The notes: generated by a model not told the origin, from the sequence alone. Numbered from the stretch's first letter, positions 35,713 to 47,507 are shown. The stretch: DNA of 64,000 nt from Theropithecus gelada (GCF_003255815.1 NC_037689.1:26825527-26889526); one strand, 5' to 3'. Made by a program: numbers and translations.

Positions 35713-36130
35713 TAGCCAGGCATGGTGGCTAAGCACTTTGAGAGGCTGAGGTGGGAAGACCGCTTGAGGTGAGGAATTCAAGAACAACCTGGGAAGCATA
35801 GTAAGACTCCGACTCTACAAAAATAAGAAAAATAAAATAAAATTAGTTGTGTGTGGTGGCACACGCTGGTGTTCCCAGCTACTGTGGAGGCTGGGGCAGA
35901 AGGATTGCTTAAGCCCAGGAGGTCAAGGCTGCACTGCGCTATAATCACACCACTGTACTTCAACCTGGGCAACACAGCAAGACTCTGATCTCTAAAAATA
36001 CATATCTTGGGAGGCTGGGGCAGAAGGATTGCTTAAACCCAGGAGGTCAAGGCTGCAGTGAGCTATAATTGCATCACTGCACTCCAGCCTGGGCAACACA
36101 GCAAGACCCCAATCTTTAAAAATATATATC
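35713..36130 (+). mobile_element. AluJ-like SINE with tandemly duplicated right arm
   Basis: A diverged Alu lacks part of its first block (TGGCTAAGCACTTTG), runs through to its tail at about 36008, then repeats from GGGAGGCTGGGGCAGAAGGA to a second tail. Unit 1 is about 35887-36008 and unit 2 about 36009-36130. Both units end in the same non-Alu string (AAAAATACATATCTT / AAAAATATATATCTT), so the duplication happened after insertion. Confidence 0.9.
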
Positions 36131-37569
36131 TTGATGTATAGATATTTACGTAACAATTATTTTAGTAATACGGAGAGCTTCAATTTGTTCAGGAAGATGT
36201 TTAGAAGGCTTAATCTCTGGGTATACTCGGATTCTGTGATACTAAAAGGCAAGCCAAATCAGAGGTTCTGGGAATGTTTTCTGAGCTCTAAGACAAACAG
36301 AATTCAAATTCAGACTTCTGCACTCTAATCTACAACACAACTCATTTCAGGATTTGTATTTGGATGGCCCATCAAAGTTCGTTGATAGTTGTTTATGCCA
36401 CAAATAATGAAGAGATATCAGATGAAAACTATGTAGACAAGTAGATAATTGATAAGGAGTTATTTTTTAAGTGTGAGAGTTCCATTTGGATAATGCAAAA
36501 ATATACATTTGATTTATAAATAAGTATATTTCTAGATGAAGGAATGTAATAATATTTTCATTTGACATAATAAAGATTTTATAGAAAATGATACAATTAA
36601 AAGTTGTACTTTTTAAAAAAATGATATATAATAAAGAATATTAAGATGACTAATCAATTATCAATATTTGGCTGTGTTTACTACTTAGAAGTCTGCTAGA
36701 CTAAAAAAGTGGTTCCTAAATAACTCTTTTAAAAAAGCATCTAGGCAAATTTAGTCTTCCTGAAAGAGTTTGATGTAGTGGAAGATAGAACAGATACAAT
36801 ATAGTCGTGCATAGAAATTTTCTAAAATGCTTTTCAGTTTGTTTTTAATATAGTTCAACTTTTTAGCCCAATAAATCTATTAAGAGTATATAAAGTTAGG
36901 TTAACTCTATTTTCTCCTCTATAAAACAGAGATTAAGGAAAACTCTTAAATACGTCATATAACAATATAAATATCATAGGATTGTTTTCTCCCTTAATCA
37001 TAACACTTTCTGTTTGCAATCATTTTTCCCAAAGGAAGCCTTTCTACTGGATTGATAATCATTGCTTCATGAGTTTAAAAATAATAATAATTTTGTTCAG
37101 TTCCTACTATCAGCAGAGAAGGACTTATGAAAAAAAAATATTGATGGATACCTAGTGTGGCCAATAATTGGTTCAGAGATGTTTTATAGAAAGGCTTTAT
37201 AAATTGTGAAAGAAACTGCATAATTTTTAGAGACTGAAAATATATGTATTAATTCTTCCTCATGAGAGTATTTCTAGTTTGCTGACACTAAAATGGTTGT
37301 TAGGGAGGAATGCTCTATCAATTCAGAGAACACAGACTCTTCCAATGTATCGCAGAATAGATAAGTGACTGTGTCTCCCCTGCAAGAGGAAAGCTCATAT
37401 GGATGATACGTAAATGAAGCGAACCGAAGGCAACTAAGCAAGGCACATTTTGTTTCATCCTCTGATGCTGGAGGGCATGGGAGGTTGAGGGAAAATGACC
37501 TACGTATCCAAATTCAATGGCAGAGAAGCTCTGGGTTTTATCGGTTTTGGATGTTCCTTGTCTTCCAAG
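36131..37569. other. Unassigned AT-rich DNA
   Basis: No repeat family or gene recognised. Confidence 0.5.
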
Positions 37570-37585
37570 GTGTGATGGTTACTTT

Positions 37586-37882
37586 TTTTTGTTGTTTGTT
37601 CGTTCGTTTGTCTTGAGATGGAGTCTCGCTCTGTGGCCCAGGCTGGAGTACAGTGGCACCATCTTGGCTCACTGCCAGCTCTGCCTCCCGGGTTCACTCC
37701 ATTCTCCTGCCTCAGCCTCCCGAGTAGCTGGGACTACAGGCATCCACTGTCATGCCTGGCTAATTTTTTTGTGTTTTTTAGTGGAGACGGGGTTTTACCC
37801 TGTTAGCCAGGATGGTCTCGATCTCCTGACTTCGTGATCCCAAAGTGCTAGGATTACAGGAGTGAGCCACCGCACCCAGCCT
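37586..37882 (-). mobile_element. AluY-like SINE in LTR
   Basis: Minus-strand Alu with a T-rich head containing GTTCGTTCG, flanked by duplicates of the LTR start (37570-37585 and 37883-37896). Confidence 0.93.
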
Positions 37883-38350
37883 GTAATGGTTACTTTTAAG
37901 TGGCAACTTCAATTGAATTAACGGTTATCCAGATAGCTGGTGAAGCATTATTTCTCGGTGTGTCTGTGAGGGTGTTCCCAGAAGAGACTGGCATTTGAAT
38001 CAGTAGACTCTGAGCTAATACTATCCACTGTCATCCAATGGGAGCAGGAACACTAATCTGGTGAGATCCTGGATGGAGCAAAAACACAGAGGAAAGACAA
38101 ATTTGCTTGCTTTCTTCTGGAGTGGAGACAACCTTCTTATCTTGCTGTTGGACATTGGAACTCCAGATTCTTTGGACTTTGTATTCTGGGACTTGCAACA
38201 GCAACCCCCATCCCCATCAGATGATCAGATCAAGGATTACACCATCAGCTTTCCTGGTTCTGAGACTTTGGGGCTTGGACTCAGCCACAGCACTGGCTTC
38301 CCTGGCTCTCTAGCTTGCAGACTGGCCGTTGTGGGACTTCTCAGCCCCTA

Positions 38351-38426
38351 TAATCCTTATAAGAATAAGAATATATTCTTCTCATAAATAATCCTTATAA
38401 GAATAAGAATATATTCTTCTCATAAA
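38351..38426 (+). repeat. 38-bp perfect tandem duplication
   Basis: A unit starting TAATCCTTATAAGAATAAGA and ending CTTCTCATAAA occurs twice without change (38351-38388 and 38389-38426). Confidence 0.97.
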
Positions 38427-38486
38427 TCTCTATCTCTGCACCAGTATTCTATCTCTGCAAGAGAGAATGTTGGTGCGGGGTGTGCA

Positions 38487-38815
38487 GAAAGAGAGAGAGA
38501 GGAGAAGGTAAAGGAAAGGAGAAAGAGGGAGAGAGAGGTGGGGAAAGAAAAATGGTAAAGAGAGAGGAGAGAGAGAGAAGAGAATATGAGATATAGAAAG
38601 AAACAGAAATGAAAAAGAAGAGAGAGTAACAGAGATAGAGACAGAGGGAGAGAGGGAAAGAGAAGAGAGAGAGGAAATCAGGAGAGAGAGGATAAGAGGG
38701 AGGGTGTCAGAGAAAAGAATATTGAGAAAAGAAAGTAAAAGAGAGAGGGAGAGAGAACGAGACAGAGAGACAGGAGAGAGAGAGAAAAAAAAGAGAGAAA
38801 GAGAATAGAGGGTAA
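38487..38815 (+). repeat. GA-rich purine tract
   Basis: About 330 bases of GAGA/GGAA/AAGA with sporadic T, following the LTR. Minus-strand frames here (38430-38949) are Ser/Leu/Phe artefacts. Confidence 0.95.
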
Positions 38816-38987
38816 ATTGAGACTGTGATTGGGGTTTCCACTTTTCTCCTGTCCATCTTTGGTAATCCCATGGCCTTGAAAATCCTTGATCCACCACATC
38901 TATTAAGAGTCAAAGAGTCATCTCCAGCAAAGTAGATGTTGCTGACCAAGCCTTAGAGAGGACGGAGTAATTGGTTTTCTTTTGATG

Positions 38988-39060
38988 AAGTGTGTGTGTG
39001 TATGTGTCTGTGTATGTGTGTGTGTGTGTGTGTCTGTGTGTGTGTATGTGTGTGTGTGTT
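38988..39060 (+). repeat. (TG)n with TATG/TCTG interruptions
   Basis: Interrupted TG array. Confidence 0.96.
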
Positions 39061-41978
39061 CACAGGTACTCAGTTGCCCTTAGTGTGAAAAGTGCACTAA
39101 GGATTGGCTGAGATTGGATGCCAGTCATAGAAACCCGTTTAAGGAAACCAATGGGTGTGTTTATATCTTAACCCATTGCTCACACTTGGCCCAGAACATA
39201 TCTCAGGGTAGAAAAGCTCACAGAAATTTGGCAATGAACTAACTGTCCATTTTTCAAATGGTCTTCAGTGCCCGTTGCTACATCATGGCTCTGCTAATCA
39301 AGCAGAGCTGATTGAATGTTTTATTTTGTATAATTATCAAATCCACTTTTCCTAGGGCATGATGAAGAGTCTATGTTGCTTCAAAAATAACAGCAGTGGT
39401 AACAAATCTAATCACTTTGCTCTTTCATTTTTAAAGCATTAGTATATAATGGCCCCATCTGCCACCTGGTTTTAGTCACCTTGCTTTAAAAAGTCTGTGG
39501 AAATTAACTATGCTCATTGAGTTAAAAATAAGTTTTCTTATATTGTTTACTAACTTCTATGGATATTAGAATATATTGGGAACCTTTGTCAACTCAAAAT
39601 TGAGGTATATATGCACTGGCTTTGGAAAAAATTTCTTGTTTACTGAATTGATGTAAACATGCAAATACTTTGCAAAAGCTACTAGTTTACTGTTTAAGTT
39701 AATACCAGATCACATAAAATAGGTTAGAAAATAGACATCTATCTACGGTTATGGAGAAGATTAATAATAAACACATAATTTATTTTAACATTTGATTTCT
39801 TAAAGTAGAAGCTTATATACTCTCAATCTCAATTTTGCATATATTTGAATCAGAGCACAACAAATAAAATTGATTAAATATGACTTTATGAATCGCTTGC
39901 TTAGTAATTTAAAATTTATGCTCTATAAAGATATTCTATAAAGAAGAAAGTTTGAAAATGAAAACTCAGGGGTTTTAAACACTATTAAAAGAAATACTTT
40001 CAAGTTACAATTGTTTTTATAATGCTTCTCAAATTTTTCTCAGCAGTTGCACAAATCCCATTGTTATAATTTCTTATATTAGACTTATTTTGCAAAATCA
40101 GGATATAAAAATTATTGTCCTGATTGTTCAGAATCAAGTATTCCAGTAAGAATCCAACCACAACAAATTATTCTTTATGGATCAATATTATTTTCCTCCA
40201 ATTATAAAATCAAGGTAATGAATAAAATGGTGTCTAAAGTACATCTCATTTCCCAAATTCTACCGTATGGCAAGGCAGAGATACATTTGTGTGCTTTAGG
40301 TAATAGGTCTTTCCAATACTGAGGTAAACTTGACTTAGACATTTCAAATGCAGTGAAGATTGTTATCCATGCCTTTGATGTGTGAAGATGTGAATTCAAA
40401 CTGTTTAATTGGTCTAAAATAAATAACGCTAATGAATTAGAATTAAATAACTAAATCAGAGTCGTCTCCATCGATGAAGACTTTCCATTCCCATGGAACA
40501 CAGTTCCATATTTCCTCTTTATCATCCACATTTCAACATTCACTCATCCATGAAGTGTAGCGTAGTATTTCTGAACCACAGAATTCACCATCCCCATCAA
40601 TTTAGATGGCATCTGTTAGGGTTTTGCCAACTAAACAGAAGCTGCTGTAGGTACTTCAAGGAAGAAAGGTTTTCCTGCAGGGAAACAGAGAATTCCATCA
40701 CTTGGAAGAAAAGAAAGTTTACCCCTAAGCTAAGGTGGATTTAACAATTCTCAGTAGAAGTTTCTAGCAGCACAAACTTGATGATTCATACTCAACTTCT
40801 GCTCATCCATCTGACTTCAGGGGTCCTGCAGAAACAAAAATCCATCTTCTCTTCTACCGTGAAAATCTCTCACCTGGAGCTTTACCTGATGAAGGCAGTT
40901 CCTATTGTTATTTTATGTGGTATTGGGTAGGAAAGATAAATTGACAATAGAAAATTCAACACAAAGGTTGTCGGGTTATCTGTTTAATATTGGAGAAACA
41001 TCCACTGGTTTCCCGACAATGCACCATTTGGACATTTGAACATTCTATGGCAAAATGTTCTACCAAAGCTTGGATGCAAATATCCTTGGACACCTTGAGT
41101 AGCAATTGAGGCAGGCTTTCACCTCCTGAAGGGCCCTGCAACATGTGCCAGCAGATGAATAGGGCTGCATATTGCATGGAGGGGAAGTCATATCAGAAGA
41201 AACTTAAAAAAACAAAAAACAGACAAACCAAAATCCCAGGAAATTGGAGAAGAAAAAAGACAAAGAGTCAACAGAGACAAGAGAGAGAAAGAATGTCATC
41301 CCGCATGTTTCTCATATCCAAACCTTCTGAAAGAGATGACTCATATCTCTTATTTCAACTCTGGGAGCTGCAGTCAAAATCCAGCATCACCCAGAATCTG
41401 TGCTCACCGAACATCTGAGCCATGAAATGCTATGTAGTTCATGCTGATGCAGAGATGAAACGAGATTTTTAATCTAATGAATGCACTATTGCCTTCAAAA
41501 TAATTATTAACTTGAAATATTAACTCTGCTATAAAGAAGCTTAGCTTCCAGAAAACTCTTTAACACTGCTAACATAATACATGTTCTCATGACTTCGTAA
41601 ATATAATTTTACAATTTTACAAAACAGCCACATGTTTATATTTCACAGGAGATACTACATCTTTTTCTAATTGAACACTATTGCAGATCCATTGTAGAAA
41701 TCTTGGAGAGTGTGAGATAACGTAATTAAGAAGGTAAAATATTACCAAAATCTTTTTTTGGAATGGTACATTTAGTGTGCTCCAGTGTCTGTTTTATTTG
41801 TATAACAATGTATATGGAATATTTTTACCGCATCACTTTTCCAAATGTTGATAAAAATGCAAAATTCATGTTTGTTTATATCTTTTTATGAGTAGATTTC
41901 ATAACAGATGCCCTTATTATATTTTAAAATATCTATTTTATTTAATGGTTTGTACATACTTTATCTTGTTTAAAATGA
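39061..41978. other. Long stretch without recognised repeats
   Basis: Nearly 3 kb with no Alu, L1, LTR or DNA transposon recognised. Open frames (for example 40493-40744, 40956-41177, 41143-41418) are short and lack domains. It could hold ancient, unrecognisable repeats or conserved noncoding DNA. Confidence 0.45.
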
Positions 41979-42305
41979 ACTTTGGCAAGGCATGGTGACT
42001 CGCACCTGTAATCCCAGCACTTGAGGAGGCCAAGACAGGAAAATCACTTGAGTTCAGAAGTTTGAGACAAGCCTGGGCAACATAGTGAGACCCTGTCTCT
42101 ACAAAATAGAGAGAGAGGGAGAAAGAGAGGGAGAGAGAGAGTGAGAGAGAAATTAGCCAGATGTGGTGGTGTGTACCTGTGGTCCCAGCTACTTGGGAAG
42201 CTGAGGTGGGAGGATTGCTTGAGCCATGAGGCTGAGGTTGCAGCGAGCTGAGATCACACCACTGTACTCCAGCCTGGGCAAGAGAGCAGACCCAGTCTCA
42301 AAAAA
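41979..42305 (+). mobile_element. Alu SINE with (GA)n in the central linker
   Basis: Both arms are present. The central A-rich linker, after CTCTACAAAATA, has grown into about 50 bases of GA repeats before AAATTAGCCAGATG. Confidence 0.92.
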
Positions 42306-42880
42306 TATATACATAATATAATAAAATACAATAAACAAAATAAACCTTTCTTTTTATAGATCATATGTATATCATTCACAGATTCTTCTAAATATCTTAA
42401 TTTTATTCATTGTATTCATATTATGAATTCATTAACATTTATTTTAACATATTATATTTTATATTGTTTTGATGTGGAAGGACAATGGAAGCAATAGTAT
42501 TTCTAATACAATCTAATTTTAATTTCTAATACAATAGTAATTTAAAGAAACTCTTTGCCTCAGTCTGTAATCTTTTCTTGACCACGTGTTACATGCTTTC
42601 ATTTAAAAAATAAAAATAAAAATAAATATCCTTAAAGATTACTGAAGCATGACCAAACCCATGCACATTCTAGTGAATACATTGCAATAGCTTCCAAGCC
42701 TCTCTTTCTTTAAGTCGTCTGTACTTGGGCTATTAATTTGCCAATTATCATCCCTTGCCTGTGGACTATAACTTAGCAAATGGTTAAATGTGTGATCTAT
42801 TTTAAAAATTGGCAATACCTATAAGTTAATTCATCATTGGCATAATGTTATTCCATTCATTGCCAAGCAAAATGTGTGTG

Positions 42881-42919
<39 letters not shown>

Positions 42920-43151
42920 TTTGTTTTCTTTTAATTTGAGTTATACTCTTAAAATTGCATGATATATTTTAGGGACATAATATTAACCCCAAATTAATGA
43001 TTTCAAAGAATGACAGTTCTGGGAGAAGCAGAGTGGCTTTAGCTGATAAATAGTTTTCCTTCTCCGTGGAATAACAATTGTTAGTGAGTTCAGTTAATTT
43101 GCAAACAGCTCTTGCTCAATATGACATTTTTATTTTTTAAAGTTGTTTTAA
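42306..43151. other. Unassigned AT-rich DNA with (TG)n
   Basis: Contains a TG array at 42873-42917; otherwise nothing recognised. Confidence 0.55.
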
Positions 43152-43371
43152 CACAAAAATGATTTTGATACTCAGTGCTTTTGAAGATAAGAAACTATCA
43201 TTTAAGATGACAATTAGTGGCTAATACCATATAATATCATGTCTTCAAATATTGGAATTATATTGGAATTATATTTGAAGACATGATATTATATGGTATT
43301 AGCCACTAATTGTCATCTTAAATGATAGTTTCTTATCTTCAAAAGCACTGAGTATCAAAATCATTTTTGTG
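43152..43371. repeat. Perfect 101-bp inverted repeat, 18-bp spacer
   Basis: The left arm 43152-43252 is the exact reverse complement of the right arm 43271-43371, with no mismatch over 101 bases (checked base by base). The spacer is 43253-43270. An 11-bp tandem duplication (TTGGAATTATA, 43252-43262 and 43263-43273) spans the spacer. The arms are unique AT-rich sequence, not a recognised repeat. Transcription would give a 101-bp stem hairpin. Confidence 0.97.
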
Positions 43372-43379
43372 CATCAACA

Positions 43380-43693
43380 GGGCCGGGCGCGGTGGCTCAA
43401 GCCTGTAATCCCAGCACTTTGGGAGGCCGAGGTGGGTGGATCACGAGGTCAGGAGATCGAGACCATCCTGGCTAACACGGTGAAACTCCGTCTCTACTAA
43501 AAAATACAAAAAAAAAAAAAAAACTAGCCGGGCGAGGTGGCGGGCGCCTGTAGTCCCAGCTACTCGGGAGGCTGAGGCAGGAGAATGGCGTAAACCCGGG
43601 AGGCGGAGCTTGCAGTGAGCTGAGATCTGGCCACTGCACTCCAGCCCGGACAACACAGCGAGACTCCGTCTCAAAAAAAAAAAAAAAAAAAAA
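43380..43693 (+). mobile_element. Young AluY, Old World monkey type
   Basis: Near-consensus full-length Alu with intact GGCCGGGCGCGG start, GCGAGGTGGCGGGCGCC block and long A runs. Target duplication GCATCAACA (43371-43379 and 43694-43702) overlaps the last base of the inverted repeat. Confidence 0.96.
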
Positions 43694-43702
43694 GCATCAA
43701 CA

Positions 43703-44245
43703 AATAAAACTACTTTCAATGACTTTTTAATTGCCTTGTGTGCATATATATGCTATATATATCTATAGGTATGTTTCATTCATGAATATTATATTTTTGG
43801 TAAAAATATCAAAGTGGCTCAGATGTTTTATCACAAGCAAACTTCAACTCAATATAAAACAATTGAAGATGGAAACACTGTGAATCACTTTTTGGCATTG
43901 AAAATATGTTTTTGAGAAATGTCCCAATGTTTAAACGCTTGATGAAAGAAAATATGGATGACAACTAAAAGGATTTCCAAAGCGAAACCGTGTAAGAACC
44001 TAGAGGGGTTCTTAAAGAGTTATTCACAACTAGCCTAACGTCCTTAAAGTAAGAAAGCTCTTATATCTCCTGGAAGACAAGAGTGTTGAAAACCCCAAGT
44101 TGTGGCTAGTCAGCAGTTCCTGAATTATGCCTTTGGGGGATAATCACATGCAATTATAACTATTTTAGATTGAGCACACGGATGAACTAAGAAGTAGTGA
44201 TAGTGACTTATTACTTCTAATTTTAAAAAGCATAGTGTTTTTTGG
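43703..44245. other. Unassigned
   Basis: No repeat or gene recognised. Confidence 0.5.
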
Positions 44246-44559
44246 TGTTTTTTGTTTTTGTTTTTGTTTTTGTTTTTTGAGACAGAGTCTCACTCTGTTA
44301 CTCAGGCTGGAGTGCAGTGGCATGTTCTCAGCTCACTGCACCTCTGCCTTCCCGGCTCAAGTGATTCTCGTGCCTCAGCCTCTCAAATAGCTGGAATTAC
44401 AAGTGCTCACCAACATGCCTGGCTAATTTTGTGTTATCAGTAAAGGTGGGGTTTCACCATGTTGGCCAGGCTCATCTCAAACTCCTGGCCTCAAGTGATC
44501 CGCCCACCTCAGCCTCCCAAAATGTTGAGATTATAGGCGTTAGCCACTGCGTGTGGCCA
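44246..44559 (-). mobile_element. AluS/J-like SINE
   Basis: Minus-strand Alu headed by (TTTTTG)n and carrying a small deletion after AGCTCACTGCA. Confidence 0.93.
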
Positions 44560-44968
44560 GAATGAAATTTAATTATGGAATTTTGGAAGTCTCACTAAGA
44601 AGTGTAAGTCTAACCTCATGGAAAGTGTGAAAATGTCTGTCAATTGTTTTGGTTTAAAAAAAAATGTGTTCTGTTCCTGGATCATATTGCCTGTGGAATA
44701 CTATTAACATTTCTGAATAAATTAGCTAATTGAACACAGTCTTTGATTTTTAACAACACATGTGTCCTTATCAGGATGAAATGTGTTTAAGAAATCTGGG
44801 AGAGGAAAGTTATGAATGACATTATACAGGGAAGGAAAACAGCAAACCTACAAGATGTCTTGAATCCAATTTTACTTAGCAACATAACCCATGTTGTAAC
44901 CAACTGATGGGTTCTTCCTGCCCTCTGCAGAAAGAAAGATCACAGCACTGCATTAAAAAAAGAATTTA
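44560..44968. other. Unassigned
   Basis: No repeat or gene recognised. Confidence 0.5.
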
Positions 44969-45267
44969 GCCTAGTGCAGTCACTCATGCCTGTAATTCTA
45001 GCACTTTGGGATGCCAAGGCAGGTGGATCACTTGAGGTCAAGAGTTCGAGACCAGCCTGGCCAACATGGTGAAAACCCGACTTTCCTAAAAATACGAAAA
45101 AAAAATTAGCCAGACACGGTGGCAGATACTTGTAATGCCAGCTACTTGGGAGGCTGAGGCAGGAGAATCGTTTGAACCCAGGAGGCAGAGGCTGTAGTCA
45201 GCCGAGACTCCACCACTGCACTCCAGCCTGGGTGACAGAGCAAAACTCTGTCTCAAAAAAAAAAAAA
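44969..45267 (+). mobile_element. AluS-like SINE
   Basis: Full dimeric Alu with an A tail; imperfect flanking duplication (AAAGAATTTA / AAAGATTTTA). Confidence 0.93.
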
Positions 45268-45599
45268 GATTTTAATGGAAGCAAGGGCCAGCCATAAGGC
45301 CATGTCATGTAGGAGATGGAGTTATTATTCAAATCAATCTCACCAAAGACTCTTTAGTTGGCACTTTTTCAAAGGCAGTTTGGGTGATGGAGTGGTGGTA
45401 GGTAGGAAATGGGTGCTTGCTGCTTACTGGTTGGGTTGGAGATGAAATCATCATGGGTCAAAGTGGTCCTTTTGAGCCGAGTCACTCTTGAGTAGGGCCA
45501 CAGGAGTGGTCTGGTCCAGGTGGGTCCACGTGGGTCCAGGTGAAGCCAGGTGTCAGCCATGCCAAAAAAAAAAAAACCTGAAAAGAGATCTCCAAAGGC
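45268..45599. other. Unassigned
   Basis: Includes a short direct duplication GGTGGGTCCACGTGGGTCCA near 45518-45537; otherwise nothing recognised. Confidence 0.5.
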
Positions 45600-46760
45600 C
45601 AATATTAGGTTTGCATTAGTGATGTTATCTGCAAGACCTCCAGAATAATGGCTGGCAATCCTTTAAGTCTAAACCTTAGCAGAATTCGGGCTCTTCTCCT
45701 CTCCCTAGCCTGAAGGTGAGTCTCTCATTAGCTTTACAAAGCTGGCTGAGCTTTGGGAAAGGCCCATTATTTAATCTGGAACCCAAAAGTCTTCCAAAGT
45801 TAGCTGTGCCTAAGTCTAGGAATAATGAAGGTAGTTTGTAAGCTAAAGGCAAGAAGAGGGTGCATTAGATCAGGAATTTTTCACTGTCATAATTTTCTCA
45901 TTGATAACAGTTTTTGTAAAGGGGTTTCAAAGTAATGAGAGTTGCAGACGGTAGGAGTCTAAGCTTCCTGGGGCACTCTGCCAGAAAATGGAAGAAAGCC
46001 TCAGATGGGCATGTGTACAACTTCCTAAGCACACTGTGCATGCTCACTTCCCAAATGTAAGGAGGGGGGCACTGTGCTTGCGGGCAGCCCACTCTAAGGG
46101 AAGAATCATGGGAAAGGGTCCAGCCTGTGAAGTCCTAAGATCAGGGTTGTATTAATCCGTTTCCACACTGCTGATTAAGACATACCCAAGCCTGGGTAAT
46201 TTATAAGGAAAAAGAGGTTTAATGGACTCACAGTTCAACATGGCTGGGGAGTCCTCACAATCATAGCAGAAAGTGAAAGGCACATCTCACACAGTGGCAG
46301 ACAAGAGAAGAGAAACTGTGAAGGGAAACTCCCCTTTACAAAACCATGAGATCTCGTGAGACTTATTCACTACCATGAGAACAGCATGGGAAAGACCCAC
46401 CCCCATGATTTTATTACCTCCCACTGGGTCCCTCCCACAACATGTGGGAATTGTAGGAGCTACACTTCAAGATGAGATTTGGGTGGGGACACAGCCAGAC
46501 CATATCAAAGTTTAAACATCGCACTTGTTCTCCAAGTTGCTCACTTGAGTCTCTTCCAAGCATACTTTCCTTCCTTTCATGTTCTAAGGCCGTTTAAAAT
46601 AAAGTTCCATTCCTGCTCTGAAACTTGCTTTGGTCTCCTTTTCTGCTTTATGCCCATCAGTTGAATTCTTTCTTCCGGGGAGGCAAGAATTGATGGTGCT
46701 GCAGATTCGTACAGATATGCTGCCAGTAACCTGAATACCTTCCCACCAGTGACACTATCT
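45600..46760 (+). mobile_element. ERVL-type LTR (MER21-like) split by a MaLR LTR
   Basis: The left part, to 46147, carries TTAGCTTTACAAAGCTGGCT, GATCAGGAATTTTTCACTGT and CATGCTCACTTCCCAAATGT. The right part, from 46508, carries an AATAAA signal (about 46600) and GAATTCTTTCTTCCGGGGAG, CAAGAATTGATGGTGCTGCA. The MER21 name is from memory and tentative. Confidence 0.6.
46148..46507 (-). mobile_element. THE1/MST-type solo LTR
   Basis: Fourth minus-strand MaLR LTR in the window, inserted in the older LTR. No clean target duplication is visible. Confidence 0.94.
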
Positions 46761-47496
46761 GGAATATGATTTTGAACCACATTGACACATTTCAGAAAAA
46801 GGCATCTCGTTACCTCAATGATAAGTACATCGAGGAACTAACTTCAATGTCAAGAGAGTAAGGACTGTGATTTTATAGTTTTTACTACCTTCAGCTATAC
46901 TCAAATTCAATCATTTTTCTTTCACATTAAAAAACATTATTGAGGCCACCTCAGAATCTTCCTGTACGCTGGGAAAACAGATTCTTATTTATAGTGCTGC
47001 AAAGGTATTAGGGCTGTAAAAGTGAATGAGTTCTTTAAGGTTCAAGGCCAAAATTGCTGACAAAGCCCCCTCTGTCTTCTTCAGTCCACAGAGCATATCC
47101 TTCTTTCCAGGAGATGATAAACATGGCAGCACTCAGTACTGACAGTAATTGTTTGTCTCTGGCATATGGCACGAACAATGAGGGATGAAGCATTCTGATA
47201 ACTGGCTTGGGAACTAGGAACACTTCTTGCAAGAGAAGCAAAATGATTCTTCCCTGCAACGTGGGAATTGGCATGAGTCCCTCCACTTTCAGAGAGCTTG
47301 TTCCAAGCAGAAAGGGTATAAGGTCTGCTTTCTTCACAATCTGTCATTTCATTGGCGAAAGGTTTAGCTTGGAACGGAGTCTGACTTTAGTTTTGGTTGT
47401 GTGTTTGCGGTGATTACCCTACAGTAGGAGGTCTCACACGTTAGTGATAAAAACTTCATCTCGAGGACGCCAGGCAATTCACACATCATGGTTAAT
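46761..47496. other. Unassigned
   Basis: No repeat recognised. Overlapping open frames (47035-47347 minus, 47207-47413 plus) have no domain. Confidence 0.5.
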
Positions 47497-47507
47497 GAAA
47501 ATAAAAT

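Larger units (their letters stand above)
37570..38430 (+). mobile_element. ERVL-type LTR split by an Alu
   Basis: The LTR start (TGATGGTTACTTTT) is duplicated on both sides of the Alu and continues from 37883. Landmarks: GGTGTGTCTGTGAGGGTGTT, ATTTGAATCAGTAGACTCTG, GGATTACACCATCAGCTTTC, TTGTGGGACTTCTCAGCCCC. The 3' part contains a 38-bp tandem duplication. Subfamily not assigned; a 3' end of the same type is at 62885-63003. Confidence 0.75.
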
